This document shows, one piece after another, positions 8,361-18,180 of a stretch of 64,000 bases of DNA. Every line of letters starts with the position of its first letter. Within the stretch, counting starts at the first letter, position 1. Origin of the DNA: Rahnella victoriana (GTDB lineage: Bacteria > Pseudomonadota > Gammaproteobacteria > Enterobacterales > Enterobacteriaceae). The position numbers and the translations under genes were made by a program. Below the pieces are notes generated by a model. The model worked only from the letters and a program-made list of their open reading frames with translations, was not told where the DNA came from and did no database searches. The DNA lies in contig NZ_SJOJ01000001.1 of NCBI RefSeq assembly GCF_004330295.1, positions 124,001 to 188,000 on the forward strand. The letters are read 5' to 3'.

Positions 8361-8488
8361 AATAGCCTAAATAATTCGAGTCGCAGAAAGGCGGCAAGTA
8401 AAGAAGTCCCGATGAGCTGACATCAAGTCAGTGATTCGGGCGCCTGAGCGCAGCCAACGCATCTGCGGCTTGAAGTATGACGGGTATT
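8361..8488. repeat. ERIC element (divergent copy) abutting pbpG
   Basis: About 128 bp with the order of landmarks known from ERIC sequences: GGCGGCAAGT near one end, a central pair of the AAGTCCCGATGAG / CAGTGATTCGGGCG type around ACATCAAGT, GCGCAGCCAACGCA, then TTGAAGTATGACGGGTAT at the other end. It is flanked by the yohP terminator and ends exactly at the pbpG stop codon. Such elements are thought to be non-autonomous mobile or processed-RNA elements. Confidence 0.75.
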
Positions 8489-9427
8489 TTAGTCGTCGGC
8501 TTCTTCGACGGATGGCTGCGTCTTCTGCTGCTCTTTCTGTTTGCGGTAGTTCTTAGCAATCTGCGGGACAGGCACGGTTTTGCCGGTTTCCATCCAGGTG
8601 CGCAGACGGTTGGCGTCCGCGAAAGCCGTGAATTTCCCGAAGGCATCCATGACGACCAGCGTCACCGGTTTGCCATTAATGGTGGTGCGCATGGCCAGGC
8701 AATGACCGGCTTCGTCGGTATAGCCGGTTTTCGTCAGCTGGATATTCCAGGACGGATTCATGATCAGATGATTGGTATTGCGGAATGGCAGCGCATACGC
8801 CGGATGGCTGAAGACGGCCGTTTTCTCTGCGGTGGTGCTCAGCTGGCCGATCAGCGGATAACGCTGTGAAGCCAGCAGCAGCCGCGTTAAATCGCGCGCG
8901 GTGGAGACGTTGCGTGGCGACAAACCGGTCGGTTCAACGTAATGCGTGTGAGTCATACCCAGCGATTTGGCTTTTGCATTCATCGCATTGATGAATGCGG
9001 TATAACCGCCCGGATAATGCGCGGCGAGGCTGGCTGCCGCACGGTTTTCCGAGGACATCAGTGCTAGCTGGATCATCTGGCGGCGGGTGATTTCACTGTT
9101 GAGTTTCACACGGGAGAACACACCGCGCATCTCAGGGGTATTGCTGATATCGACGTTGATGACTTCATCAAGCGGCAGATTCGCATCCAGCGTCACCATC
9201 GCGGTCATCAGTTTGGTCAGGGAGGCAATCGGCCTCACCTCATCCGGGTTACGGGAATAAATCACTTCGTGGCTTTTCAGATCCACCACCATGGCGCTGC
9301 CGGAAGCAATTTGAACAATCGGGGCGACGGCCTGCTCGTGCTTTGCAGCGATCGCAGCAGGTGCAGACAACATGCCTGTATTTAAGGCTAATAAGCTCAG
9401 AACCAGAAGACGGATTTTCACATGCAT
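8489..9427 (-). CDS. pbpG: D-alanyl-D-alanine endopeptidase (penicillin-binding protein 7)
   Basis: Periplasmic peptidoglycan endopeptidase of 312 residues that cleaves D-Ala-meso-DAP cross-links. A signal peptide (residues 1-27) precedes the penicillin-binding fold. The active-site triad is complete: SLTK at 69-72, SSEN (SxN motif) at 125-128 and KTG at 233-235. The C-terminus is basic and glutamine-rich (QKEQQKTQ). Length matches E. coli PBP7. It lies downstream of dusC on the same strand but a terminator-like hairpin and 250 bp separate the two, so it probably has its own promoter. An ERIC element abuts the stop. Confidence 0.94.
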   Translation of the reverse strand: MHVKIRLLVLSLLALNTGMLSAPAAIAAKHEQAVAPIVQIASGSAMVVDLKSHEVIYSRNPDEVRPIASLTKLMTAMVTLDANLPLDEVINVDISNTPEMRGVFSRVKLNSEITRRQMIQLALMSSENRAAASLAAHYPGGYTAFINAMNAKAKSLGMTHTHYVEPTGLSPRNVSTARDLTRLLLASQRYPLIGQLSTTAEKTAVFSHPAYALPFRNTNHLIMNPSWNIQLTKTGYTDEAGHCLAMRTTINGKPVTLVVMDAFGKFTAFADANRLRTWMETGKTVPVPQIAKNYRKQKEQQKTQPSVEEADD

Positions 9428-9606
9428 TGCTCTGTATTTAGAAAGTTGTCATAAAGTTATGTCGAAACAGCGGGCTGAATTATAAGTGAGGCGAATAGTC
9501 TTAGCACCCGCAATTTTCACTTCTATTTGTCACAAAGTCTGTCATCACCACCCGCAGTCCGTGGAATGGCGAGTAAGTGAACACTTGCGTAAGATTAGCC
9601 TGAAAT

Positions 9607-9633
9607 GAAAAAGGGACGCTTAAAAGCGTCCCT
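9607..9633 (-). terminator. Intrinsic terminator after dusC
   Basis: Perfect stem AGGGACGCT / AGCGTCCCT with loop TTAA, followed on the minus strand by a U-run; 43 bp beyond the dusC stop. Confidence 0.85.
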
Positions 9634-9676
9634 CCAAATTCTGTCATCTCTCTGCCCGTGGAAAGACATCATGGCA

Positions 9677-10606
9677 TCACCGGTTGATGCGTCCGGCAAT
9701 TTCCTTCGACGTCTTCAGCACGCGCACTTCAGTAAATAACTCAGTCGCCTCTTCGTACTCTTTACGCAAATAGCTCAGCCACTGTTTAATACGCGCCACG
9801 TGATACAAACCGGTATCGCCCTGCTTTTCCAGACGGGTGTATTTCTGTAATAACGTCATCACGTCCGGCCACGGCATACGCGGTTCGTTGTATTTCACCA
9901 CCCGGCTGAGATTCGGGATATTCAGCGCACCGCGTCCGAGCATCACTGCGTCGCAACCGGTGGTTTGCATACAGGCCTGTCCGCTGGCGTAATCCCAGAT
10001 TTCCCCGTTGGCGATCACCGGAATGGTCAGCCGCTGGCGGATTTCAGCAATCGCCTGCCAGTTAATACGCTCGGGTTTATAACCGTCTTCTTTGGTGCGT
10101 CCGTGCACCGTCAGTTCGGTGGCACCGGCCTGTTGTACCGCATCGGCAATTTCAACACTGCGCGCAAGGGAATCCCAGCCGAGACGCACTTTGACCGTCA
10201 CCGGCAAGTGCGCGGGAACGGCGGCGCGCATGGCCTTCGCGCCCTGATAAATCAGTTCCGGATCTTTGAGCAGTGTCGCCCCGCCGCCACTGCCGTTCAC
10301 CAGCTTTGACGGACAACCACAATTGAGATCGACACCGTAAGATCCCAGTTCCACGGCGCGGGCGGCATTTTCAGCCAGCCACTGCGGATACTGACCGAGC
10401 AACTGCACGCGCACCTGAGTGCCGGACGGCGTACGGCTGGCGTGATGTAATTCCGGGCACAGGCGATAAAAGGATTTCGCGGGCAGGAGCTGATCGACCA
10501 CGCGCAAAAACTCAGTGATGCACAAATCGTAGTCGTTCACTTCAGTGAGAAGTTCACGAACCAGAGGATCAAGCACACCTTCCATCGGAGCCAGTAATAC
10601 GCGCAT
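9677..10606 (-). CDS. dusC: tRNA-dihydrouridine(16) synthase DusC
   Basis: FMN-dependent TIM-barrel enzyme (309 residues) that reduces uridine 16 in the D-loop of tRNAs with NADPH. The catalytic cysteine is C98 in [15 protein letters not shown], the Dus hallmark, followed by the FMN phosphate-binding region [12 protein letters not shown] and [11 protein letters not shown]. Length and the C-terminal recruitment domain ([21 protein letters not shown]) distinguish the DusC subfamily from DusA and DusB. In E. coli dusC is also near yohP. It is transcribed as a single gene, with a terminator downstream. Confidence 0.95.
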   Translation of the reverse strand: MRVLLAPMEGVLDPLVRELLTEVNDYDLCITEFLRVVDQLLPAKSFYRLCPELHHASRTPSGTQVRVQLLGQYPQWLAENAARAVELGSYGVDLNCGCPSKLVNGSGGGATLLKDPELIYQGAKAMRAAVPAHLPVTVKVRLGWDSLARSVEIADAVQQAGATELTVHGRTKEDGYKPERINWQAIAEIRQRLTIPVIANGEIWDYASGQACMQTTGCDAVMLGRGALNIPNLSRVVKYNEPRMPWPDVMTLLQKYTRLEKQGDTGLYHVARIKQWLSYLRKEYEEATELFTEVRVLKTSKEIAGRINR

Positions 10607-10664
10607 CGGGTTTCAACCTTTAAAAATGACGCGCAAGATTACCGCAAGGCCCGCCGCCGGGCAA

Positions 10665-12110
10665 TTATCCCTGAGACAAATCGCCGTTTAATGATGTTTT
10701 CGCCCCGCCGTGCAGACGCCTGACCCGCACGGAGCGCCAGGCAATCCACACGGCCAGTAACGCAGGGAGGGCAAACAGCAGGAACATCCAGAATGCCGCG
10801 CGGGCTGCGCCGCTGTCGCCCTGATCCACACCGGCAAAGTTAGCCACCGTACCGGCTAATGCCGCGCCGAGTGCCGCCGCAAAAGACTGCACGACGGTGA
10901 TCGACGCACCGGCTTTTTCGCGATCGTCTTCCGGTGCCTGTTGCAGCACGCGGGTCAGCAGATGCGGCCAGCCGAGACCAATACCAAAACCGGCCAGCGT
11001 CAGACCCAGTACCACGCCGCTGATGTTCAGCCACGCCAGACCAAACGCCACCGGCACGGTGAACAGCAATAAAAGCAGACCGGCGGCCAGGATCAGTGGT
11101 CCGAAAATAATCGCGCCGTCGGCACGGCGGCCGGTCCAGCCGGAACTCGCCACTTCACTTAATGTCCAGCCCGCGGCGGCGGCAGCCGTGATATATCCGG
11201 CCGCCAGCGGCGTCTGCCCGTGTAAATGTTGCAGCAGATACGGCACAAACAGCTCGCAGCCAAGGCCGATAATCAGCAGCGTCATCACCAGATACAAACC
11301 GTAAAGCGGTGAGGAACGGCGTAATGCGTTGCGCGGCAGCAGCCGGACATCGGCGGTAAATTCGCGGTGACGCAGAATCAAAATCATCACCACCGCGATC
11401 ACAAATCCGAGCAGGTTAATCAGCCCGGAGGAAGACAGACTGCCCGCCGACACCACCAGCACCGCGCCGGTCAGCAAGGCCAGCTGCAACAGCGGCAGCG
11501 GTTCTGCCGGTTGTGTGTCGCGCTGTGATTTCGGCAGGATCCGCCACACCCACAGCCCGAACAACGAGGTGACCGGCAGCAGCAAACCGAATGCCCAGCG
11601 CCAGGCGTGCAGTTCCGCGAAAATGCCGCCCACCGCGGGGCCTACCAGCGTCGCGATACCCCACATGGCGGAAATCAGCGCCATCGCCCGCGGCCAGAGC
11701 GATTCTCTGAACAGCAGATTGATCATCGCGTAGGACAGCGCAAACAGGAATCCCCCGCCCAGCCCCTGCAATGCCCTGCCGAGCAGCAACACCGGCATGT
11801 TCGGCGCGGCGGTACAAATCGCGGCACCGGCAATAAAAATACCGGTTGCCATCAGATAACTGCCGCGTGGACCGGCGCTGCGCATCAGCCGTGCTGACAG
11901 CGCCGAGCCGAGAATGGAGCAGACGACATACAGCGTGGTGTTCCACGCATACCAGGCCAGCCCGCCGATATCCTGCACCACGGAAGGTAAAATCGTGATC
12001 ACGATGTAGCTGTTGGTGGCGTAAAGCGCGACGCCCGCACTCAGGGTGATGGCGCTGCCCCGGTTTTCTGCGCTGAATAAATCCGCCCATCCGTTCTGAC
12101 TTGCCGACAT
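10665..12110 (-). CDS. MFS transporter, DHA2-like
   Basis: Major facilitator superfamily permease of about 481 residues with 13-14 predicted helices. The N-terminal half carries LGRALQGLGGGFLFALSYAMI, a motif C/antiporter-like helix, and the cytoplasmic loop ARLMRSAGPRGSYL resembles motif A. The start (MSASQNGWADLF) follows AAGGG; the open frame continues 12 codons upstream. It is divergent from a SufR-like regulator with 120 bp between starts, the usual arrangement of an efflux pump and its local regulator. The substrate is unknown; drug or metabolite/H+ antiport is likely. Confidence 0.85.
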   Translation of the reverse strand: MSASQNGWADLFSAENRGSAITLSAGVALYATNSYIVITILPSVVQDIGGLAWYAWNTTLYVVCSILGSALSARLMRSAGPRGSYLMATGIFIAGAAICTAAPNMPVLLLGRALQGLGGGFLFALSYAMINLLFRESLWPRAMALISAMWGIATLVGPAVGGIFAELHAWRWAFGLLLPVTSLFGLWVWRILPKSQRDTQPAEPLPLLQLALLTGAVLVVSAGSLSSSGLINLLGFVIAVVMILILRHREFTADVRLLPRNALRRSSPLYGLYLVMTLLIIGLGCELFVPYLLQHLHGQTPLAAGYITAAAAAGWTLSEVASSGWTGRRADGAIIFGPLILAAGLLLLLFTVPVAFGLAWLNISGVVLGLTLAGFGIGLGWPHLLTRVLQQAPEDDREKAGASITVVQSFAAALGAALAGTVANFAGVDQGDSGAARAAFWMFLLFALPALLAVWIAWRSVRVRRLHGGAKTSLNGDLSQG

Positions 12111-12230
12111 TTCTGTGCATCCCTTTGGTTTATGCTTTCCACACATTGAAGCGCGTAGTGGTTGTGCTATTATTAAAACAAGAAATAACTTGGAATATGT
12201 TTTGGGTAATCTAGAACCCGGCGAGGCAAT

Positions 12231-12878
12231 ATGTCAAGCAGTGACCTGGAAAATAAAAATGACGTCAGACAAAGTGTGGCAGAACGCCTGCTGACGTTGC
12301 TGAAAACCCGTGGGGAATTACAGGCCAGTGATGCCGGTCACCTTTTGGGCACCACCGGCGAGGCGGCACGCCAGCAGTTTGTGAAGCTGGCAAAAGAAGG
12401 TCTGGTGGAGGCCAAAGCCGTCTCGCAGGGTGTCGGCCGCCCGGCGCAGTTCTGGCAACTGACCGCCGCAGGCCATGCGCGTTTCCCCGATGCTCACGCC
12501 GATCTTACCGTACAACTTTTGCAGCTGATCCGGACCTCGCTGGGCGATTCCGCCCTGGATCAGCTTATCACCTCGCGGGAAAGTCAGACGCTGGAGAATT
12601 ACCGGCAGGCGATGTCGGGGGCGCAATCACTGGAAGAAAAGCTGCAAAGACTGACAGCCATCCGCACGCGGGAAGGTTATATGGCGGACTGGAAAATGCA
12701 GGAAGACGGCAGCTATCTGTTTGTCGAAAATCACTGCCCGATTTGCGCTGCCGCGACAACCTGTCAGGGGTTTTGCCGGGCCGAGCGGGATGTGTTCAGC
12801 GAGGTGCTGGAAGCCAGCGTCGAGCGCACCGAGCATATTTTGCAGGGCGCACGCCGTTGTGCCTATGTGATCAGGTAA
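12231..12878 (+). CDS. SufR-like winged-helix regulator with C-terminal cysteine cluster
   Basis: DNA-binding regulator of 215 residues. The N-terminal winged helix (residues 12-85) has a DeoR/ArsR-like helix-turn-helix in RGELQASDAGHLLGTTGEAARQQ followed by GVGRPAQFWQLT, the wing motif of the SufR/COG2345 family. The C-terminal region contains CPICAAATTC, QGFC and a distal GARRCAYVI; in SufR such cysteines bind an iron-sulfur cluster. It may therefore sense redox state or cluster supply. It is divergent from the MFS transporter and may control it. Whether a cluster binds is inference. Confidence 0.8.
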   Translation: MSSSDLENKNDVRQSVAERLLTLLKTRGELQASDAGHLLGTTGEAARQQFVKLAKEGLVEAKAVSQGVGRPAQFWQLTAAGHARFPDAHADLTVQLLQLIRTSLGDSALDQLITSRESQTLENYRQAMSGAQSLEEKLQRLTAIRTREGYMADWKMQEDGSYLFVENHCPICAAATTCQGFCRAERDVFSEVLEASVERTEHILQGARRCAYVIR

Positions 12879-12902
12879 ATCAGATCAGGCAGAATGCAGG
12901 CG

Positions 12903-12928
12903 AAAAAAAACCGCCGGTGAAGGCGGTT
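12903..12928 (-). terminator. Intrinsic terminator of rhlE
   Basis: Stem AACCGCC / GGCGGTT with a 6-nt loop; on the minus strand it is followed by eight U residues. It lies between the convergent rhlE and SufR-like genes and probably serves rhlE. Confidence 0.85.
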
Positions 12929-12949
12929 TGATAGCAAGTCAGCTGGAAC

Positions 12950-14359
12950 TTATTTGTTGCCGCTGCCCGCATTGCCGGTGCGACGCTGGCCTGCGTGTGC
13001 AGGACGCGAACGTGCCGGACGGTTCTCAGCTGAACCGCGGTTTTCTGAACCACGGTTTTCAGAGGTACCGCTGCGCTGACCATTCCCGCCCTGACGCGGA
13101 GCGCCTGAACGTGGAGCACCGGAGCGCGGTGCGCCCGGACGCTGGCCCTGACGTGGCGCGCCACGACCGCCGCCGCCGCTGCCCTGACGACCATTAATGA
13201 TCGGCTCAGCTTTGATGCTCGGGTCTGGCTCGTAGCCTTCCAGCGCGATGCGCGGAATTTCACGTTTCAGCAGACGTTCGATATCACGCAGCAGTTTGTG
13301 TTCATCGACACACACCAGAGAAATCGCTTCACCGGTGGCTTCCGCACGACCGGTACGGCCGATACGGTGAACGTAATCTTCCGGCACGTTTGGCAGTTCA
13401 TAGTTCACCACGTGCGGCAACTGGTCGATATCCAGACCACGCGCAGCGATGTCGGTCGCCACCAGAACACGGATCGAACCGGCTTTGAAATCGGCCAGTG
13501 CGCGGGTACGTGCGCCCTGACTTTTGTTGCCGTGAATAGCGGCGGCAGTGATGCCGTCTTTATTCAGCTGTTCAGCCAGATGGTTTGCGCCATGCTTGGT
13601 ACGGTTAAACACCAGCACCTGTTTCCAGTCGCCTTCACCGATCATCTGAGACAGCAGTTCTCTCTTACGCTTCTTATCAACAAAGTGAACGCTTTGTTCA
13701 ATTTGCGCTGACGCGGTGTTGCGACGCGCGACTTCCACGGAAGCCGGGTTGGTCAGCAACTTGCTCGCCAGACCTTTAATCTCATCAGAGAAGGTCGCGG
13801 AGAACAGCAGGTTCTGACGTTTGGCAGGCAGTTTCGCCAGCACGCGACGGATGTCATGAATGAAGCCCATGTCCAGCATGCGGTCGGCTTCATCCAGCAC
13901 CAGAATTTCAACCTGAGATAAATCAACAGCACGCTGATGTTCCAGATCCAGCAAACGGCCAGGCGTTGCGATCAGCACATCCACACCACCGCGCAGTTTC
14001 ATCATCTGCGGGTTGATGCTCACACCACCAAATACCACCAGCGAACGCAGGGTCAGATATTTGCTGTAAGCCTGTACGTTTTCACCAATCTGCGCCGCCA
14101 GCTCACGGGTTGGGGTCAGGATCAGCGCACGAACCGGGCGACGTCCTTTGAATTGCGCGTTGGTATGGCTGAGCATATTGAGCAGCGGCAGGGTAAAACC
14201 AGCGGTTTTACCGGTACCGGTCTGCGCACTCGCCATCAGGTCACGACCTTCCAGCACGACAGGAATAGCCTGACGCTGAATAGGCGTAGGTTCGCGATAG
14301 CCCTGTTCTTCAACAGCACGCAAAATTTCGGCACTTAAGCCGAGGGAATCAAATGACAT
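12950..14359 (-). CDS. rhlE: ATP-dependent RNA helicase RhlE
   Basis: DEAD-box RNA helicase of 469 residues involved in ribosome assembly and RNA turnover. The start MSFDSLGL is conserved in E. coli RhlE; the frame is open 105 codons upstream but that part covers a structured leader. Motifs in order: Q-motif (GYREPTPIQ, 21-29), Walker A AQTGTGKT (45-52), [13 protein letters not shown] box (VLDEADRML), SAT (LLFSATF) and HRIGRTGR. The C-terminal tail of about 90 residues is basic and low-complexity, with [14 protein letters not shown] repeats, and probably binds RNA. A hairpin-rich 5' leader and a strong terminator bracket the gene. Confidence 0.95.
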   Translation of the reverse strand: MSFDSLGLSAEILRAVEEQGYREPTPIQRQAIPVVLEGRDLMASAQTGTGKTAGFTLPLLNMLSHTNAQFKGRRPVRALILTPTRELAAQIGENVQAYSKYLTLRSLVVFGGVSINPQMMKLRGGVDVLIATPGRLLDLEHQRAVDLSQVEILVLDEADRMLDMGFIHDIRRVLAKLPAKRQNLLFSATFSDEIKGLASKLLTNPASVEVARRNTASAQIEQSVHFVDKKRKRELLSQMIGEGDWKQVLVFNRTKHGANHLAEQLNKDGITAAAIHGNKSQGARTRALADFKAGSIRVLVATDIAARGLDIDQLPHVVNYELPNVPEDYVHRIGRTGRAEATGEAISLVCVDEHKLLRDIERLLKREIPRIALEGYEPDPSIKAEPIINGRQGSGGGGRGAPRQGQRPGAPRSGAPRSGAPRQGGNGQRSGTSENRGSENRGSAENRPARSRPAHAGQRRTGNAGSGNK

Positions 14360-14377
14360 ATAAGGAAAAGCTCCAGT

Positions 14378-14419
14378 CCACTCTAACCCGAACGGGGTTC
14401 GGTGCAGTTTCAAGAGTGG
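14378..14419 (-). promoter_or_regulatory. Structured 5' leader of rhlE
   Basis: On the rhlE mRNA strand, CCACTCT and AGAGTGG (7 bp) close a stem that encloses a second stem AACCC / GGGTT. The structure ends four bases before the GGAG ribosome binding site. It could influence translation or be a target of the helicase itself; no known riboswitch motif matches. Confidence 0.4.
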
Positions 14420-14736
14420 ATGATCAGACGAGGCAAATGAGGCATTACCACGAGGATTCGGCACAAACTGCAGTGCGCCAGTTGTGGGGATAGTAGCACA
14501 GAACGCCGCCCCGCGTGAAGTTATCTGCCTTTCGCCTGTAACTGAAGGTGACAACGGTAATCTCTGCTTGCGATTTCGGGCGGCATAATCTGCCGTCATA
14601 ATCCGAAACTTTGATACAGGATAATCAATTATAAACCTGATGAATGGGTTCCCACTTTTTGCGTCCCACTTCACAGATTTGATTGCTATGCTTCGGTTCT
14701 CACACTCCTCTGTCCATAAGGCTACTTCGCTGCAAC

Positions 14737-15939
14737 ATGGAAACCTGGAAAGTAAATTTAATCTCCGTCTGGCTGGGCTGTTTTTTTACCGGCATGGCGA
14801 TGAGTCAGATCCTGCCTTTTCTACCGCTCTACATCGAACAGCTTGGTGTGACGTCGCATGAATCCCTGAGTTTGTGGTCAGGGCTGGTGTTCAGCGGCAC
14901 GTTTCTGGTTTCCGCTATTGTTGCGCCGCTGTGGGGGAGTCTTGCGGACCGTAAGGGCCGTAAACTGATGTTGCTGCGTGCCGCACTGGGCATGGCCATT
15001 GTCATGATGTTGCAGGGATTCGCCACCAATGTCTGGCAGCTTTTTATCCTGCGTACGCTGATGGGGCTGACCTCCGGTTACATTCCGAATGCCATGGCGC
15101 TGGTCGCCTCGCAGGTGCCGCGTGATAAAAGCGGCTGGGCGCTCGGTACGCTGTCTACCGGTCAGGTGTCGGGCGTGATTATCGGCCCGCTGCTCGGCGG
15201 TTTTATGGCTGACCACCTCGGCCTGCGCACGGTGTTTTTCGTCACCAGCGGCATGTTGTTTATCAGCTTCCTGATCACCTTATTCCTGATCAAAGAGCGC
15301 GTGGTGCCGGTGACCAAAGCCAACCGGCTGAGCGGTAAAGCGGTATTTACCACGCTGCCTTATCCTTGGCTGATTGTCAGTCTGTTCGTCACCACCATGA
15401 TGATTCAGCTGGCGAATGGTTCTATCAGCCCGATCCTGACACTGTTTATCCGTGAACTGTCATCGGACACCAGCAATATTGCCTTTATCAGCGGGGTGAT
15501 CGCCGCCGTGCCGGGGGTTTCCGCGCTGATGGCTGCGCCCAAACTCGGCAAACTCGGCGACCGCATTGGCGCGCATCGTATTCTTATCGCCGCGCTGGTG
15601 TTTTGCTTCATTCTGTTCTGTCTGATGGCGCTGATTAATACGCCGACCCAGCTGGGTATCCTGCGTTTCATGCTCGGTTTCGGCGATGGTGCGCTGATGC
15701 CTGCGGTTCAGGCATTGCTGGTGAAATACAGCAGCGATCAGGTCACCGGCCGGATATTCGGGTACAACCAGTCATTTATGTATCTCGGAAATGTGGTCGG
15801 GCCGCTGATTGGCTCCAGTGCCTCCGCCCTGCTTGGCTTCAGATGGGTGTTTATCGTCACGGCGGTGCTGGTGTTATTTAACACCGTTCAGGTGTGGTGG
15901 AGTTTCCGGCGGGTGCCGACGGGGAGAGTGCGGGTTTGA
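14737..15939 (+). CDS. mdtG: Multidrug efflux MFS transporter MdtG
   Basis: Twelve-helix proton-coupled drug efflux permease of 400 residues, very similar along its length to E. coli MdtG (YceE). MFS motif A appears as [19 protein letters not shown], and motif C-like sequence as [16 protein letters not shown]. The start [15 protein letters not shown] aligns with the E. coli WKRNLIVAWLGC; the frame is open 18 codons upstream with no better ribosome site. The last residues run into RVPTGRVRV just before a pair of foldback repeats. It is divergent from rhlE across a 377-bp region with no other recognised signal apart from the rhlE leader. Confidence 0.92.
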   Translation: METWKVNLISVWLGCFFTGMAMSQILPFLPLYIEQLGVTSHESLSLWSGLVFSGTFLVSAIVAPLWGSLADRKGRKLMLLRAALGMAIVMMLQGFATNVWQLFILRTLMGLTSGYIPNAMALVASQVPRDKSGWALGTLSTGQVSGVIIGPLLGGFMADHLGLRTVFFVTSGMLFISFLITLFLIKERVVPVTKANRLSGKAVFTTLPYPWLIVSLFVTTMMIQLANGSISPILTLFIRELSSDTSNIAFISGVIAAVPGVSALMAAPKLGKLGDRIGAHRILIAALVFCFILFCLMALINTPTQLGILRFMLGFGDGALMPAVQALLVKYSSDQVTGRIFGYNQSFMYLGNVVGPLIGSSASALLGFRWVFIVTAVLVLFNTVQVWWSFRRVPTGRVRV

Positions 15940-15940
15940 T

Positions 15941-16075
15941 GTGCTCCTCCCCCTGCGAAGGGGGAGGACGGGAGGGGGTTTTAAGGGCTGACACCCTTAT
16001 CCCTGCACACTTCAGCATTCATTTTTTGACCTTAATACCCCACCCCAACCCTCCCCTTCGCAGGGGAGGGAGCTA
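15941..16075. repeat. Pair of inverted REP-like elements
   Basis: Two copies of a GC-rich palindromic element face each other: CTCCTCCCCCTGCGAAGG (from about 15944) and CTCCCCTTCGCAGGGGAGG (from about 16052). Each copy is itself a hairpin with a CGAA- or TTCG-type loop, and each has a GGGTTTT/AACCCCACC-like extension, so the whole region can fold into one long stem. A third copy occurs within the bio operon near 26521. The layout is that of REP doublets mobilised by RAYT transposases; no such gene is in the window. Confidence 0.7.
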
Positions 16076-16093
16076 ATAAACCTCACCAGCCGG

Positions 16094-16126
16094 CATAAAA
16101 AAAGGGGCACTTCTCAGTGCCCCTTT
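16094..16126 (-). terminator. Intrinsic terminator of ybhL
   Basis: Stem AAAGGGGCAC / GTGCCCCTTT with a 6-nt loop and a seven-U run on the minus strand, 24 bp past the ybhL stop. Confidence 0.9.
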
Positions 16127-16149
16127 CTCATATTTGCAATCAAAAACCC

Positions 16150-16860
16150 TTAACGGCGGTTGCCGAAGATCCGCAGCAACATCAGGAACAGGTTGATGAA
16201 ATCGAGATACAACGTCAGTGCGCCGACAATCGAGTATTTACGGAAGTTATCGCGATCATCTGCGGACAACTGCGCACCCATATTTTTCAGCTTCTGCGTG
16301 TCGTACGCGGTCAGGCCGACGAAGATCAGCACACCGGCGTAAGAAATGATGTTCGCAAGGCCGGAGCTTTTCAGCCACATGTTCACCAGTGACGCCAGCA
16401 CCAGGCCGATCAGCGCCATGAACAGCATGCTGCCGATACCGGTCAGATCCCGCTTGGTCACGTAACCGTAAACACTCATCGCACCAAACATCCCGGCGGC
16501 AACGATGAAAGTCCCGAAGATGGAATCACCGGTGTAGACCAGGAAAATACTGGAAAGCGTCAGGCCGGTCAGTGCGGAATACAGCATAAACAGACCGGTA
16601 GCGACGGTGCCGCTCAGTCGGTTCACCATGCCGGAAATCACGAACACCAGCGCCAGTTGCGCGATGATCAAACCGAAGAAAGTAATCTGGCTGGAGAAAA
16701 CAAAGCTCATGATTTTTTCAGAGCCGGAAGCGTACCAGGCCACAAATGCGGTCAGCAGCAGACCACAGAACATCCAGCCATACACTTGCGCCATGTACGC
16801 CTGAATGCCGGTGTTCGCGCGTTCAACAATTGAACCGTTACTGCGTGGATATCGATCCAT
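16150..16860 (-). CDS. ybhL: Bax inhibitor-1 family membrane protein YbhL
   Basis: Seven-helix inner membrane protein (236 residues) of the BI-1/TMBIM family; bacterial members are thought to be pH-sensitive calcium leak channels, but the role of YbhL is not settled. The family aspartate pair lies in the C-terminal helices (GLTAYDTQKLK and YLDFINLFL). It ends LLRIFGNRR exactly as the E. coli protein, and the N-terminus MDRYPRSNGSIV also matches. As in E. coli it follows moaE, 118 bp downstream, and is probably transcribed separately. Confidence 0.95.
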   Translation of the reverse strand: MDRYPRSNGSIVERANTGIQAYMAQVYGWMFCGLLLTAFVAWYASGSEKIMSFVFSSQITFFGLIIAQLALVFVISGMVNRLSGTVATGLFMLYSALTGLTLSSIFLVYTGDSIFGTFIVAAGMFGAMSVYGYVTKRDLTGIGSMLFMALIGLVLASLVNMWLKSSGLANIISYAGVLIFVGLTAYDTQKLKNMGAQLSADDRDNFRKYSIVGALTLYLDFINLFLMLLRIFGNRR

Positions 16861-16978
16861 GATGATTACCCTTTTGCATGGAGGATGAAAAATGAGGCCA
16901 GAATGGCCTCCCGATTTTTAAAGCGTATCACAGATAGAGAGAAAAGCATGGGAGGTCTGCGTGCGGTTGAGCCGCTAT

Positions 16979-17431
16979 TTACCAGCGCGCAGCGGCCTGT
17001 TTGTCGCTGTCGCGGGCATCAACCCAGCGGTCGCCCTCTTCCGTGGCTTCCCGTTTCCAGAACGGTGCACGGGTTTTCAGATGATCCATAATGAATTCAT
17101 TGGCGTCGAATGCCATGCCACGGTGCGCACTGGTCACGCCGACAAACACGATTTCATCCCCCGGATACATCGGCCCGACGCGGTGATACACCGAGACACG
17201 TTGCAGCGGCCAGCGGGCGCGCGCTTCGGCAACAATTTCTGCCAGCGCTTTTTCGGTCATGCCCGGATAATGTTCCAGCGTTAACGCGCTGACGTGACTG
17301 CCCAGATTGTGATTGCGCACTTTACCGGTAAAAGTCACCACCGCGCCGTCGGCGTCAGATTGCGCCAGCCAGTTGTACTCGTCACCGACGCTGAACGGCG
17401 CGGCATCGACAATAATTTTCGTCTGATCCAT
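16979..17431 (-). CDS. moaE: Molybdopterin synthase catalytic subunit MoaE
   Basis: Large subunit of molybdopterin synthase (150 residues), which with thiocarboxylated MoaD inserts two sulfurs into cyclic pyranopterin monophosphate. Conserved features are FTGKVRNHNLG, LEHYPGMTEKAL and the catalytic lysine region APFWKREATEEGDRWV near the C-terminus. The start MDQTKIIVDAAPFSVG is chosen because it lies 1 base after the moaD stop and matches E. coli length; upstream in-frame codons lie inside moaD. Last gene of moaABCDE. Confidence 0.96.
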   Translation of the reverse strand: MDQTKIIVDAAPFSVGDEYNWLAQSDADGAVVTFTGKVRNHNLGSHVSALTLEHYPGMTEKALAEIVAEARARWPLQRVSVYHRVGPMYPGDEIVFVGVTSAHRGMAFDANEFIMDHLKTRAPFWKREATEEGDRWVDARDSDKQAAARW

Positions 17432-17432
17432 C

Positions 17433-17678
17433 TCAGCCTCCGGTAACCGGCGGGAAGAACGCCACTTCATCACCCGCCGTCAGCGGATGCGCCATTGTGG
17501 TCAGCGTCTGGTTAACCGCCACCAGCAATTTGCCGGATTCCAGCGCCAGCGCCCAGCGGTCGCCGCGTGTGATCAGCGAGTTGCGTAATGCTTCCACCGT
17601 CGGGAATTCAGACGGCAGTTGCAGGCTGGCGGTGCCGGTCAGTTCACGCACCTGAGCGAAGAATAAAATGTCGATCAT
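17433..17678 (-). CDS. moaD: Molybdopterin synthase sulfur carrier subunit MoaD
   Basis: Ubiquitin-like small subunit (81 residues) that carries the sulfur as a thiocarboxylate on its terminal glycine. The C-terminus [10 protein letters not shown] ends in the required Gly-Gly. The start codon overlaps the moaC stop by four bases (ATGA), which indicates translational coupling. It acts with MoaE; MoeB, which activates it, is not in the window. Confidence 0.96.
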   Translation of the reverse strand: MIDILFFAQVRELTGTASLQLPSEFPTVEALRNSLITRGDRWALALESGKLLVAVNQTLTTMAHPLTAGDEVAFFPPVTGG

Positions 17679-18178
17679 ACTTTCACCTTACTTTCGGCTT
17701 TGGCTTCTGCGTTAAAGTCTCCGGATTTACCGCCGGTTTTTTCCAGCAGACGGATCGGGCCGATCACCATGTCTTTCTGTACCGCTTTGCACATGTCATA
17801 GATGGTCAGCGCCGCGACGGAAGCCGCGGTCAGGGCTTCCATTTCCACGCCGGTTTTACCGCTCAGGCGACAACGTGATTCGATGCGCACGCGGTTATGC
17901 TCCGGCTGGGCTTCAAGTTTCACTTCTACTTTTGTCAGCAGCAACGGATGACACAGCGGGATCAGATCCCAGGTCTTTTTCGCCGCCTGAATACCGGCGA
18001 TACGCGCCGTAGCGAACACATCACCTTTATGGTGATTGCCGTTGATGATCATCGCCAGCGTGTCAGCGGCCATTTCAACAAAGGCTTCGGCACGGGCTTC
18101 GCGGACGGTTTCCGCTTTGCCGGAAACATCCACCATGTGGGCGTCACCGGACGCATTAATGTGGGTCAGTTCAGACAT
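17675..18178 (-). CDS. moaC: Cyclic pyranopterin monophosphate synthase MoaC
   Basis: Enzyme (167 residues) that converts the MoaA product into cyclic pyranopterin monophosphate, the first stable intermediate of molybdenum-cofactor synthesis. The conserved segments [41 protein letters not shown] and the catalytic K in the latter region are present. Start MSELTHIN lies 2 bases after the moaB stop; 11 in-frame upstream codons overlap moaB. The C-terminal tail ([12 protein letters not shown]) is a few residues longer than in E. coli. Confidence 0.96.
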   Translation of the reverse strand: MSELTHINASGDAHMVDVSGKAETVREARAEAFVEMAADTLAMIINGNHHKGDVFATARIAGIQAAKKTWDLIPLCHPLLLTKVEVKLEAQPEHNRVRIESRCRLSGKTGVEMEALTAASVAALTIYDMCKAVQKDMVIGPIRLLEKTGGKSGDFNAEAKAESKVKV

Positions 18179-18180
18179 AC

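Noticed and set aside
14251-14674. 105-codon N-terminal extension of RhlE
   Set aside because: RhlE orthologues start at MSFDSLGL; the upstream open frame covers a structured leader and lacks conservation-like sequence.
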